Positions 8,059 to 15,829 of a stretch of 62,900 nucleotides of DNA are shown here, in pieces. This DNA is from a virus: positions 1 through 62,900 of the IMG/VR virus record IMGVR_UViG_3300042987_001364; one strand, given 5' to 3'. How positions within the stretch are numbered: position 1 is the stretch's first letter; each line of letters opens with the position of its first letter. Both the position numbers and the translations under genes were made by a program. The notes beneath the pieces are model-generated. The model had not been told where the DNA came from. It saw only the letters and a list, made by a program, of their open reading frames with translations, and did no database searches.

Positions 8059-8655
8059 ATGGCTTATCCGACCGTTTCTGCCCCGTATGGTCTGGTGCCC
8101 GTCAATCGTATTGACGGCCTGCCCTACGCGGGTCAAACCCGGCAAATCCCCATCGCGGTGGGTTATGCCACAGCAATCTTCAATGGCGACACAGTGAAAC
8201 TGGATAGCACAGGTTTCCTGGTGGCAGACACCGGCACAAACAACGCGACCCCCGTGGGCGTGCTGGTTGGCTGTCAGTATGTCAATTCGTCCGGCCAAAA
8301 GATTCAGGGCCAGTTCTACCCGGCTGCCGCTTCGACGACAGCTAACAACGCCATCGCCTATGTGATCGACGATCCTATGGCCGCCTTCAAGGTGGCAGTG
8401 GTTTCGACCGGCACAACCATGGCGACCGTGGGTCGTACAGTGGTGGGCTCCAACATGGAACTGGTGCAAAACACTGGCTCCACCACAACCGGTGACTCGG
8501 CTGTGGCGGTTCTGTCCACAAGCACATCGACAACAAACACCCTGCCGGTGCGAGTGATCGATGTGGTGCCCGAAACAGCGACTGGCGCGAATGCGTTCGC
8601 GGAAGTCATTGTTAAGATCAACACCCATCAGTACAACAGCACCACTGGTGTCTAA
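8059..8655 (+). CDS. Putative capsid decoration protein
   Basis: A 198-residue, Thr/Ser/Val/Ala-rich protein with little charge, likely all beta. It begins AYPTVSAPYGLVPVNRIDG, a form seen for proteins encoded directly before capsid genes in marine and freshwater podovirus-like phages. A decoration or head-stabilising role is inferred from composition and position. An AGGAG ribosome binding site precedes the ATG. Confidence 0.6.
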   Translation: MAYPTVSAPYGLVPVNRIDGLPYAGQTRQIPIAVGYATAIFNGDTVKLDSTGFLVADTGTNNATPVGVLVGCQYVNSSGQKIQGQFYPAAASTTANNAIAYVIDDPMAAFKVAVVSTGTTMATVGRTVVGSNMELVQNTGSTTTGDSAVAVLSTSTSTTNTLPVRVIDVVPETATGANAFAEVIVKINTHQYNSTTGV

Positions 8656-8666
8656 GGAGCTAAGTC

Positions 8667-9578
8667 ATGGCTATTTCTCGTGCGCAGCTACTCAAAGAAC
8701 TGCTCCCCGGCCTGAACGCTCTGTTCGGTATTGAATATGATCGTTATGGCGAAGAGCATAAGGAAATCTACGAAACCGAAACTTCTGAGCGTAGCTTCGA
8801 AGAAGAAACCAAGCTGTCCGGTTTCTCCGCTGCTCCGGTAAAGAACGAAGGTTCTGCAATCTCCTACGACAACGCCCAAGAAGCTTGGACGGCTCGTTAC
8901 AACCACGAAACTATCGCTATGGGTTTCTCGATCACCGAAGAAGCGATCGAAGACAATCTGTACGACAGCCTCTCGTCTCGTTACACCAAGGCTCTGGCTC
9001 GCGCCATGGCCTACACCAAGCAAGTTAAGGCCGCTTATGTGCTGAACAACGCGTTCAACACAGCCGTGACCTACGGTGACGGTGTGACACTGTGTAACAC
9101 AGCCCATCCGCTGATCTCCGGTGGCACCAACAGCAACCGTCCTACAGTCGGTACCGACCTGAACGAAACCGCGCTGGAAAATGCGGTCATTCAGATCGCC
9201 GGCTGGACCGACGAGCGTGGTCTGCTGATCGCCGCCAAGCCCCGTAAGCTGGTCGTGCCGCCCGCACTCCAGTTCGTTGCTACCCGTCTGCTGGAAACCG
9301 AACTCCGCGTCGGTACGGCTGACAACGATATCAACGCGCTGAAGAACAACGGCTCGATCCCCGAAGGCTATACGATCAACCATTGGCTGACCGATACAAA
9401 CGCGTGGTTCCTTATCACCGACGTGCCCAACGGTCTGAAGCACTTCGTCCGTACTCCGATGCAAACCGGAATGGATGGAGACTTTGACACCGGTAATGTA
9501 AGATATAAAGCGAGGGAGCGGTACAGTTTTGGTGCGTCGGACCCGCTCGGTATCTTCGGTTCGCCCGGTTCGTCCTGA
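8667..9578 (+). CDS. Major capsid protein (Mu gpT-like)
   Basis: A 303-residue protein with the pattern of Mu gpT-type HK97-fold capsid subunits: an acidic N-arm (DRYGEEHKEIYETETSERS), a GFSITEEAIEDNLY segment, LCNTAHPLISGG, the GLLIAAKPRKLVVPPAL core, and a final FDTGNVRYKARERYSFGASD strand. It is preceded by the decoration gene and followed at once by a strong terminator, consistent with high-level expression of a main head protein. Confidence 0.85.
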   Translation: MAISRAQLLKELLPGLNALFGIEYDRYGEEHKEIYETETSERSFEEETKLSGFSAAPVKNEGSAISYDNAQEAWTARYNHETIAMGFSITEEAIEDNLYDSLSSRYTKALARAMAYTKQVKAAYVLNNAFNTAVTYGDGVTLCNTAHPLISGGTNSNRPTVGTDLNETALENAVIQIAGWTDERGLLIAAKPRKLVVPPALQFVATRLLETELRVGTADNDINALKNNGSIPEGYTINHWLTDTNAWFLITDVPNGLKHFVRTPMQTGMDGDFDTGNVRYKARERYSFGASDPLGIFGSPGSS

Positions 9579-9605
9579 TAGTAAAATCAAGCAGTTAGCT
9601 TGGAA

Positions 9606-9633
9606 CCCCGCCCCTAAAAAGGCGGGGTTTTTT
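9606..9633 (+). terminator. Rho-independent terminator after the capsid gene
   Basis: CCCCGCC (9606-9612) pairs with GGCGGGG (9621-9627) around an 8-base loop and is followed by six T. It ends the head transcript before the HNH nuclease gene. Confidence 0.9.
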
Positions 9634-9640
9634 ACGCCTA

Positions 9641-9669
9641 TTGATTTCTTGCAAAGACTTTGTTACAGT
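9641..9669 (+). promoter_or_regulatory. Sigma70-like promoter for the HNH gene
   Basis: TTGATT (9641-9646), 17 bases, then TACAGT (9664-9669), located directly after the capsid terminator and 37 bases before the HNH start. A small dyad GTTAC-CA-GTAAC lies just downstream and could bind a regulator. The same TACAGT -10 sequence occurs in the exonuclease promoter. Confidence 0.5.
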
Positions 9670-9706
9670 GTATTGACGTTACCAGTAACTAAATCTCGGA
9701 GGACTC

Positions 9707-10345
9707 ATGGACGTAAAAACTTTGCCAAAAACACGAGCTGAAGCGAAGGCGATCGGGGCAACGCACTATTTCACGGGACAACCTTGCAAGCACGGGCATG
9801 TGGCGCCGCGCAAGACAAAAGGTAGTTGTGTTGAATGCCTGCGTTTGGAATGGATGACAAACAATGAGAAACGAGCCGACTACTTCGCGGAACGCAACCG
9901 CGATGAGGCGGTCAAACAGAAAAAGCACGAATGGTACTTAGCTCACCGGGAGGAGGTTATCGCACGAGCAAAGACGCAAACGCGAGAGCAAAAACGGCAG
10001 TATCAGACAGCATGGAAAGAGCGCAATCTTGTGTGGGTTAGGGCAGATACCAAAGCCCGTCGCCGTAAACATAGACAATCCACCCCGCCATGGATAACTC
10101 GCAAACAGAAATCAGAGATGCGCGAGTTGTATCAGATTGCTATCACTATGTCTAAAACCACGGGAGAGTTGTACGTCGTAGATCATATCTATCCCCTACG
10201 ATCAGAAACCGTATGTGGGTTACATGTGCCGTGGAATTTACGGGTCATTACGCGAGAGGAGAATTTGCGTAAGTCAAACGCAATTCCAGATGACTCCGTG
10301 GCTTTGGCATTTCTAAACGCTGTTGACCCCACCGAATCTACCTGA
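9707..10345 (+). CDS. Free-standing HNH homing endonuclease
   Basis: A 212-residue protein. The N-terminus has a zinc-binding pattern (GQPCKHGH and CVECLR), the middle is a long Lys/Arg-rich helix, and the C-terminus is an HNH core: VVDHIYPLRS, then VPWNLRVITREENLRKSN. Such genes invade intergenic spots; this one has its own promoter and follows the capsid terminator. It has a good GGAGG ribosome binding site. Most likely it spreads itself by cutting related phages near this site. Confidence 0.8.
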   Translation: MDVKTLPKTRAEAKAIGATHYFTGQPCKHGHVAPRKTKGSCVECLRLEWMTNNEKRADYFAERNRDEAVKQKKHEWYLAHREEVIARAKTQTREQKRQYQTAWKERNLVWVRADTKARRRKHRQSTPPWITRKQKSEMRELYQIAITMSKTTGELYVVDHIYPLRSETVCGLHVPWNLRVITREENLRKSNAIPDDSVALAFLNAVDPTEST

Positions 10346-10380
10346 TAATAACAACTCTCCATCAACAACGAGGACGAAGC

Positions 10381-11127
10381 ATGACAGAGAAGAAAATTAC
10401 CTTGGCTGGCCGTAAGCTGATGATTGCAATTCCGGCCTATGACGGCAAGATCAACATCGCGGCTGCGTTTGCGCTACCGAAGTTGGCTTTAGCTGCGGTC
10501 AAACATGGCTTCGAGATTCATCTTGCTCACTTGTCTGGGTGTTCAATCATCACCAGGGCCAGGAATTCTTTGGTCAATCAGTTTCTGGAGTCCGACTGCA
10601 CCGAGATGTTGTTTGTAGATGCAGACATCAACTTTACTGAACGTGATGTATTGCGGATTATGGCTCTGGGTGGGGACAAAGATGTGCTGGCCGGGGCATA
10701 TCCGAGACGTGCGAAGGATCAAATGTTTTTTGCAGACATTTACTACAACGAACACGGCGGAATAGAAATCACAGAGGAAGGTCTAATGCGACTCAATCGT
10801 ATTGGTACAGGCTTTATGTATATCCGTCGTCACGTATTAGAGACGTTGCGCGATAAGCATCCAGAATGGAAATACTGGGTAGATGTAGAGCACAAGCATC
10901 ACTACGCCATCTTTGATTTTGCAGTTACGGAGCAGGGGTATATGGGAGAGGACTATTTGTTCTGCGACCGAGCCAGAGAGATGGGGTTTAAGATTTACAT
11001 TGATCCAGACATTAACTTGGGACACTATGGCTCTACTGAATTCACAGGGCATTTTGGAAAACAAGTATTGCAACCGATGATTAAGAGCACAATCTCACAG
11101 ATGGAAAAAGGTACTGAATTTCCTTGA
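10381..11127 (+). CDS. Glycosyltransferase-like protein
   Basis: A 248-residue protein with a GT-A-like layout: an N-terminal MIAIPAYDGK strand, an ITRARNSLVNQFL helix, the metal-binding LFVDADINF motif (about residues 77-85), and AGAYPRRAKDQ. The late MGEDYLFCDRAREMGF segment matches the acceptor-side motif of phage GT2-type enzymes. It may decorate virion proteins, host surface or DNA; the substrate is unknown. Its stop codon overlaps the -35 box of the promoter at 11124. Confidence 0.75.
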   Translation: MTEKKITLAGRKLMIAIPAYDGKINIAAAFALPKLALAAVKHGFEIHLAHLSGCSIITRARNSLVNQFLESDCTEMLFVDADINFTERDVLRIMALGGDKDVLAGAYPRRAKDQMFFADIYYNEHGGIEITEEGLMRLNRIGTGFMYIRRHVLETLRDKHPEWKYWVDVEHKHHYAIFDFAVTEQGYMGEDYLFCDRAREMGFKIYIDPDINLGHYGSTEFTGHFGKQVLQPMIKSTISQMEKGTEFP

Positions 11128-11152
11128 CATGAATTGTAGTGCGGGATAAAAA
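11124..11152 (+). promoter_or_regulatory. Strong sigma70-like promoter
   Basis: A perfect TTGACA (11124-11129), a 17-base spacer, then TAAAAA (11147-11152). Transcription would begin about 11159, at the foot of the hairpin pair described next. Confidence 0.65.
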
Positions 11153-11160
11153 TGGGCCAT

Positions 11161-11217
11161 CCGGGAGTTCCCGGTATATGCGACAGACCCGGCTGACTTC
11201 ATGCAGACGCATATACC
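11161..11217 (+). ncRNA. Structured 5' leader of a virion-protein mRNA
   Basis: Two perfect hairpins follow the promoter. CCGGGAGTTCCCGG (11161-11174) is a six-pair hairpin at the predicted 5' end. GGTATATGCG (11173-11182) pairs over ten bases with CGCATATACC (11208-11217) around a 25-base loop. They share the two G at 11173-11174, so they compete at their junction. The structure ends 19 bases before ATG 11237. A 5' stabiliser or translational switch for an abundant structural protein is plausible. Confidence 0.6.
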
Positions 11218-11236
11218 TAACCGCATGAGGGACAAT

Positions 11237-11770
11237 ATGGCTCTTACCACTTTCCAAGGCCCGGTACGCTCCTTGAACGGCTTCTATGCCCAAGGCCCCG
11301 GCTCTGTTGTTAACGTCGCTAACAACACCAATACTCTTTCTCTGACCGTTGCGGCTCACGCCGGCAAGGTGATTCGCACCAACGACGCAACGCTGATTCT
11401 GACGCTGCCCGCGATCATTGCCACGGCTGATTCGGCTAGTGCCGGCCCCGGCTCGGACCCCAACACGCTGAACAACATCGGCACCACGTACACCATCGTG
11501 ATTGATACAGCGGCGACTGCTGTTGCTATCAAGACGAACGGCACCGACAAGTTCATCGGCTCCCTGCTGGTGGTTGATACCGATTCTTCTGGTGCAATGA
11601 CTGGCTTCGCGCCTGCTGCGTCTAACGACGTCATCAACCTCGACGGCAGCACCACGGGCGGCGCTGTTGGCTCGATCATCACCATCACCGCGCTGTCTTC
11701 GCTCGAATACCTCGTGCAAGGCGTGTTGCTTGGCTCTGGCACGATCGCTACGCCGTTCGCTGACGCCTAA
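11237..11770 (+). CDS. Virion structural protein (decoration-like)
   Basis: A 177-residue, low-charge, Thr/Ala/Val-rich, probably all-beta protein that begins ALTTFQGPVRSLNGFYAQGP. Proteins with this start occur among head genes of related phages. The frame is open back to 11201, but that part lies in the structured leader; ATG 11237 follows GAGGGAC and is the likely start. Own promoter and leader suggest strong expression. Confidence 0.65.
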   Translation: MALTTFQGPVRSLNGFYAQGPGSVVNVANNTNTLSLTVAAHAGKVIRTNDATLILTLPAIIATADSASAGPGSDPNTLNNIGTTYTIVIDTAATAVAIKTNGTDKFIGSLLVVDTDSSGAMTGFAPAASNDVINLDGSTTGGAVGSIITITALSSLEYLVQGVLLGSGTIATPFADA

Positions 11771-11783
11771 TTAGGAGCGCATC

Positions 11784-12062
11784 ATGGCGATGCAAACTGA
11801 TGTAAAGGCGAAGTCGCTGGATGCGTCCGGGGCGATCACCGATACTCGCACTCGCGTGCGCGGCATGGTAATCGAGCCCGGCGCGACGGCCGGCAGTGTG
11901 GTGCTCAAAGATGGAGGCTCTGGCGGCACAACCGTGCTGACGATTAACACGAGAGCGGAGGGAGCGCCATTTAACGTGGTCATCCCTGCCGAGGGCGTGT
12001 TGTTCGAGGCGAGTGCTTATGCCACGCTGTCAAACGCTAAAGTCACGGTGTTTTATGGCTAA
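11784..12062 (+). CDS. Small virion protein
   Basis: A 92-residue beta-rich protein with AITDTRTRVRGMVIEPG and ending SNAKVTVFYG. It has a TAGGAG ribosome binding site and overlaps the next gene by 8 bases. Homologous short proteins lie among head genes of environmental phages; the precise role is not known. Confidence 0.55.
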   Translation: MAMQTDVKAKSLDASGAITDTRTRVRGMVIEPGATAGSVVLKDGGSGGTTVLTINTRAEGAPFNVVIPAEGVLFEASAYATLSNAKVTVFYG

Positions 12063-12327
12063 GAAGAACGTCTCTTTGGCGGTAGGTCGAGGTGAGAAAC
12101 TTCCGGTTTCTCAGGGAGCTGGCTTAACTGCCAAGGGACGTGCTCGTTATAACGCAGCCACGGGGTCAAACCTCAAGGCCCCGGCGCCCAATCCCAAAAC
12201 CAAAGCAGACGCTGGTCGCAAGAAATCTTTTTGCGCGCGAATGAGCGGCATGCCCGGACCGATGAAGGATGAGAAAGGGCGCCCGACACGCAAGGCTGCT
12301 AGTCTTAAACGGTGGGGCTGTAAATGA
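12055..12327 (+). CDS. DUF6321-like basic protein
   Basis: A 90-residue Lys/Arg-rich protein with GLTAKGRARYNAATGSNLKAP and, later, SFCARMSGMPGPMKD, the marks of the DUF6321 family common in marine and freshwater phages. Function unknown; the high positive charge suggests contact with DNA. Start at ATG 12055, overlapping the previous gene. Confidence 0.65.
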   Translation: MAKKNVSLAVGRGEKLPVSQGAGLTAKGRARYNAATGSNLKAPAPNPKTKADAGRKKSFCARMSGMPGPMKDEKGRPTRKAASLKRWGCK

Positions 12328-12518
12328 GTGATACAAGCGAAACGATAAAGCATGTAGTTGATGCTTTATCAATTGTGACTGTGGTCGGAACCCTGGTCGA
12401 TATGCTGCCTTCAATTGCCGCAGTATTTACGATAGTCTGGACTGCCATCCGTATCTGGGAAACGGATACGGTGCAGAACATGCTAGGTCGAAAGGACAGT
12501 GAAGACGATGCCGTCTAA
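12324..12518 (+). CDS. Small membrane protein, possible holin
   Basis: A 64-residue protein with two hydrophobic stretches (about 16-28 and 31-44), an IRIWETDTVQ segment and a charged C-terminus. Similar short proteins in related phages are annotated as holins. It starts inside the stop of the previous gene (ATGA overlap). A second holin candidate lies next to the endolysin at 23012, so this one may instead have a virion or membrane role. Confidence 0.5.
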   Translation: MSDTSETIKHVVDALSIVTVVGTLVDMLPSIAAVFTIVWTAIRIWETDTVQNMLGRKDSEDDAV

Positions 12519-12876
12519 ATCGATTAAACAGCATAATCTGATGGCAATGGTAGCAAACGATCCGGCGGCAGCTAAACGTGTTGGCATTCCGCAGTCGGTG
12601 GGAAAAGAGTTCGTAAAGGCCGATAAAGGCCGCAAATTCAAAGAGGGCGGTGACATGAAAGAATCCAAAGCGATGATGAAGAAGGAAGTGGCCTTTATGA
12701 AAGCTAAGGGCGCTCCCAAAGCCATGGTCAAGCACGAAGAGAAGGAAGCCAAAGGCATGAAGTCGGGCGGCAAGTGTTACGCGGCTGGCGGCTTTACCAA
12801 GTCGGCTGACGGCGTTGCCAAAAAGGGCAAGACCAAGGCCAAACAGATTGTCATGAAAAAAGGCGGGAAGTGCTGA
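12508..12876 (+). CDS. Lys/Gly-rich phage protein
   Basis: A 122-residue basic protein. The N-terminus (AMVANDPAAAKRVGIPQSV, then ADKGRKF) is a pattern seen in many tailed phages; the middle is Lys/Glu-rich; the C-terminus carries TKSADGVAKKGKTKAKQI. The last motif is shared with the next gene, so these are members of one family of small basic proteins. Start ATG 12508, about 10 bases after AAAGGA. Confidence 0.55.
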   Translation: MPSKSIKQHNLMAMVANDPAAAKRVGIPQSVGKEFVKADKGRKFKEGGDMKESKAMMKKEVAFMKAKGAPKAMVKHEEKEAKGMKSGGKCYAAGGFTKSADGVAKKGKTKAKQIVMKKGGKC

Positions 12877-12877
12877 T

Positions 12878-13168
12878 ATGCCACGCGACATCTACACTGC
12901 TGATATGGGCAACCCCCCGTCTCCGGACGAAGGCGCACCGGTGAAGAAAAAGCCGGCCAAGAAACCGATGGTACGTCGTCCTATGCCGGATGTTTATACA
13001 GCCGATATGGGTACGCCACCGTCTCCTGATGAAGGTCCAACAGCACCAGTCCGATCATCTACCCCGCGTCAGAGCAGGCCATTTGCCAAAGGCGGTAAAG
13101 TAGGTTCTGCCTCCAAACGTGCGGATGGTATTGCTCAGCGGGGCAAGACCAAAGGCAAGATCATTTGA
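12878..13168 (+). CDS. Basic protein with internal duplication
   Basis: A 96-residue protein. DIYTADMGNPPSPDEGAP near the N-terminus is repeated as DVYTADMGTPPSPDEGPT about 35 residues later, separated by a Lys/Pro linker. The C-terminus ends FAKGGKVGSASKRADGIA then QRGKTKGKII, the motif shared with its upstream neighbour. Role unknown. Confidence 0.55.
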   Translation: MPRDIYTADMGNPPSPDEGAPVKKKPAKKPMVRRPMPDVYTADMGTPPSPDEGPTAPVRSSTPRQSRPFAKGGKVGSASKRADGIAQRGKTKGKII

Positions 13169-13177
13169 TGGGGTGTG

Positions 13178-13432
13178 ATGATGATGGCAAGCCGTGGGAT
13201 GGGGGCGATCAACCCCAGCAAAATGCCGAAGGCGAAGAAGATTGTGCGCAAGGATCACCCGCAGGATGTAACGATGTATCAGAAGGGTGGCAAGGTTGGC
13301 CTGTACGAGAACATTCACAAGAAACGTGAGCGTATCGCGGCGGGCTCAGGCGAGAAGATGCGTAAGCCAGGTACAAAAGGCGCTCCCACGGCGGCAGCAT
13401 TCAAGCGGTCAGCACTTACAGCAAAGAGATAG
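13178..13432 (+). CDS. Small basic phage protein
   Basis: An 84-residue Lys-rich protein with MPKAKKIVRKDHPQDVTMY, a KGGKVG motif, and HKKRERIAAGSGEKMRKPG then KGAPTAAAFKRSA. It belongs to the same run of small basic head-region genes. Several in-frame ATG codons (13178, 13181, 13184) follow the GGGG at 13170-13173, so the exact start is uncertain. Confidence 0.55.
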   Translation: MMMASRGMGAINPSKMPKAKKIVRKDHPQDVTMYQKGGKVGLYENIHKKRERIAAGSGEKMRKPGTKGAPTAAAFKRSALTAKR

Positions 13433-13434
13433 TT

Positions 13435-13611
13435 ATGGCTGAGAAATGGATTCAAAAGGCGATTGGTAAGGAAGGCTCGCTGCGGAAGACCTTGGGTGTC
13501 AAAAAGGGTGAGACTATTCCTGCCGGAAAACTGGCGGCAGCGGCGAAGAAGCCTGGTGTCACAGGGAAACGCGCACGTTTGGCCCAAACTCTCAAGAAAA
13601 TGGGTAAGTAA
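13435..13611 (+). CDS. Small basic phage protein, 58 aa
   Basis: A 58-residue protein beginning MAEKWIQKAIGKEGSLRKTL and containing IPAGKLAAAAKKPG then GKRARLAQTLKKMGK. This helical, very basic form is conserved in many phages of Proteobacteria, commonly close to head genes. Its stop TAA shares one base with the ATG of the next gene. Confidence 0.6.
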   Translation: MAEKWIQKAIGKEGSLRKTLGVKKGETIPAGKLAAAAKKPGVTGKRARLAQTLKKMGK

Positions 13612-14325
13612 ATGACCACATCCGGTACAACTGCGTTCAATCCAGAATTTACAGAGATTGCGGAAATGGCGTGGGCGCAGGCTGGCCGGGAGATGCGTTC
13701 GGGGTTTGACCTTAGACTTGCCCGTTTCTGCATGAACATGATGACGATTGAGTTGGCTAATCGTGGCATCAACATGTGGACAATCGAGCAGGGCACCAAA
13801 GCCTTGGAACAAGGAGTGGCAACATATACGTTGCCAGCCGATACGATTGATCTTCTCGATCAGGTAATTCGTACCAGCCCAGGTGTTACCAATTCACAGG
13901 CAGACATCACAATCTCGCGGATTAGTGTATCGACTTATTCCAGCATCCCGAACAAACTGGTACAAGCCCGACCGATCCAGATTTGGATACAGCGTTTAAG
14001 AGACGCCCCACAATTTACTGTGTGGCCTGTTCCAGACCAAGGCACACTGGCAAGTCCGTACTACACGCTTGTTTATTGGCGTATGAGACGAATCCAGGAT
14101 GCAGGTAGCGGTATCGAGACGCAGGACGTCAATTTCCGTTTTCTGCCAGTGTTGATCGCGGGGTTGGCGTACTACATCGCCTTGAAAACACCAGAGTTGA
14201 TGCAACGTGTTCCCATGCTTCAAGCAGAATATGAGAAGCAGTTCGAACTGGCAGCGGGCGAGGACAGAGAGAAGGCGCCGGTCCGATTCGTTCCGAGACA
14301 GTCGTTCATTGGTGGCGTGTTCTAA
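13612..14325 (+). CDS. Putative head-tail adaptor protein
   Basis: A 237-residue protein. FTEIAEMAWAQAGREMRSGF and the following MTIELANRGINMWTIEQGT resemble a widespread adaptor or connector family of podovirus-like phages. ATYTLPADTIDLLDQVIRTS and RPIQIWIQR are further landmarks. It would bind below the portal. The neighbour at 15171 has a related general layout. Assigned from pattern and position. Confidence 0.65.
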   Translation: MTTSGTTAFNPEFTEIAEMAWAQAGREMRSGFDLRLARFCMNMMTIELANRGINMWTIEQGTKALEQGVATYTLPADTIDLLDQVIRTSPGVTNSQADITISRISVSTYSSIPNKLVQARPIQIWIQRLRDAPQFTVWPVPDQGTLASPYYTLVYWRMRRIQDAGSGIETQDVNFRFLPVLIAGLAYYIALKTPELMQRVPMLQAEYEKQFELAAGEDREKAPVRFVPRQSFIGGVF

Positions 14326-14712
14326 ATGGCAAACAGATTTGCATCCGGCAAGTTTGCTATCGCGGAATGCGACATCTGCGGACAGCGGTACAAGCTGAAA
14401 CAATTGAAGACGCAAGTTGTAAAGACGAAGCAGATTAACGTGTTGGCATGTCCCGAGTGCTGGTCGCCAGACCATCCTCAGCTTCAGTTAGGGATGTATC
14501 CGGTTGAAGACCCACAAGCGTTGCGTAACCCACGGCGAGATTTGTCTTATATCCAGTCCGGGATCACAACAGATGGATCAATTGGCGAAGGAAGTCGTGT
14601 TATCCAGTGGGGATGGGCACCGGTTGGTGGTGCAAGCTTGAATGCATTTGGCCTCACGCCGAATGATCTGGTGGCTAGGGGCCGAGTGGGGCAGGTAACA
14701 GTAACGGTTTAG
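14326..14712 (+). CDS. Zinc-ribbon virion-region protein
   Basis: A 128-residue protein with a likely zinc site: CDICGQRYKLK and CPECW separated by about 24 residues. The rest is RNPRRDLSYIQSG and RVIQWGWAPVGGAS, a form found beside adaptor genes in environmental podovirus-like phages. Function unknown. Confidence 0.55.
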   Translation: MANRFASGKFAIAECDICGQRYKLKQLKTQVVKTKQINVLACPECWSPDHPQLQLGMYPVEDPQALRNPRRDLSYIQSGITTDGSIGEGSRVIQWGWAPVGGASLNAFGLTPNDLVARGRVGQVTVTV

Positions 14713-14721
14713 GAGAAAATC

Positions 14722-14916
14722 ATGGGCATGAAAGAAGTTGCAAAGACGGAAGCGAAGAAAGCTGTGAAGGCGCACGAGAAGTCCATGCACGCCAAGGGCT
14801 ATGCCAAAGGCGGCGTGACGAGCCTTCAGCGCAAGCAGCTTGGCCGTGGCTTGGCAAAAGTTGCCAACCAGAAAAAGTCATCTTTCACCTACAAGGGTCA
14901 GAAGACAAATGCCTAA
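14722..14916 (+). CDS. Small Lys-rich protein
   Basis: A 64-residue protein with an alternating Lys/Ala helix (EAKKAVKAHEKSMHAKGYAK), a GG turn and LQRKQLGRGLAKVANQKKSS. It resembles the other small basic proteins of this region. Good AGGAG ribosome binding site; ends within the next gene's start. Confidence 0.5.
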   Translation: MGMKEVAKTEAKKAVKAHEKSMHAKGYAKGGVTSLQRKQLGRGLAKVANQKKSSFTYKGQKTNA

Positions 14917-15166
14917 GTACAGCCATAAGCTAATGGGCAAAGAAGTTGGTCAAGCCAACGTATATGCGGAGCCACATACCATGCAAGGTAAGAAATTGTC
15001 GAATGTTGAGGCAGGTCGCAAGATGCCTTTCAACCAAAAGAAAAACTGGACACCGATGGACGGCGTGTCATTGACCCTGAATGATGAAGTCAAAACGACT
15101 GGTATCAAGATTCGTGGCACAGGTGCAGCTACCAAAGGTGTAATGGCTCGCGGCCCGATGGGGTGA
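14909..15166 (+). CDS. Small basic protein
   Basis: An 85-residue protein beginning MPKYSHKLMGKEVGQANVYA, with GVSLTLNDEVKTTGIKIRG and a C-terminal TKGVMARGPMG, a form seen in related phages. Role unknown. It overlaps the preceding gene by 8 bases. Confidence 0.5.
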   Translation: MPKYSHKLMGKEVGQANVYAEPHTMQGKKLSNVEAGRKMPFNQKKNWTPMDGVSLTLNDEVKTTGIKIRGTGAATKGVMARGPMG

Positions 15167-15170
15167 TTCC

Positions 15171-15821
15171 ATGAATTATTCTGAGTTGGTGACTGCGGTT
15201 AGTGATTATTGCGAGAATACGTTTAATACGACGGACATGAATACAATGATCCGTCAGGCCGAGCAACGTATTTACAATACAGTTCAGCTTGCAAATTTAA
15301 GGAAGAACGTACAAGGTAACTTCACAGCAAATAACAAATACTTAGCCGCGCCCAATGATTTTTTGTCGGTGTACTCGATTGCAGTCATTGATGGCTCGGG
15401 TAATTTCAGTTATTTGTTGAACAAGGATGTAAACTTCATCCGAGAAGCATACCCGTCGCCAACGAGTACGGGATTGCCTAGACACTATGCCTTGTTTGGG
15501 CCAGACTCCAGTAGTGTCAATGAACTGACATTTATCGTCGGGCCGACACCGAACGCATCGTATACGACAGAGTTGCATTATTATTATTACCCAGAGTCGA
15601 TTGTTACAGCTAATACAACATGGCTCGGGGACAATTTTGATTCAGTGTTGCTGAACGGTGTAATGGTAGAAGCCATCAGATATATGAAAGGCGAGCCTGA
15701 TATGGTCAAGCTATATCAGGATATGTATCTGCAATCGATCGCGTTGCTCAAGAACCTGGGTGATGGCAAGCAGCGTCAAGACGCCTACAGAGATGGACAA
15801 GTCCGAGTACAAGTTAATTAA
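15171..15821 (+). CDS. Head-tail adaptor or tail-neck protein
   Basis: A 216-residue protein. NYSELVTAVSDYCENTFNTT and the MIRQAEQRIYNTVQLANLRK helix resemble a phage neck or adaptor family; YLAAPNDFLSVYSIAVIDGS and LPRHYALFGPDSS complete the pattern. With the protein at 13612 it probably builds the connector beneath the portal. Confidence 0.65.
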   Translation: MNYSELVTAVSDYCENTFNTTDMNTMIRQAEQRIYNTVQLANLRKNVQGNFTANNKYLAAPNDFLSVYSIAVIDGSGNFSYLLNKDVNFIREAYPSPTSTGLPRHYALFGPDSSSVNELTFIVGPTPNASYTTELHYYYYPESIVTANTTWLGDNFDSVLLNGVMVEAIRYMKGEPDMVKLYQDMYLQSIALLKNLGDGKQRQDAYRDGQVRVQVN

Positions 15822-15829
15822 GGTGGAAT

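Noticed and set aside
8688-9590. 300-codon open frame on the minus strand over the capsid gene
   Set aside because: It lies wholly antisense to a clear major capsid gene; composition follows from capsid codon usage and no family pattern or ribosome binding site is seen.
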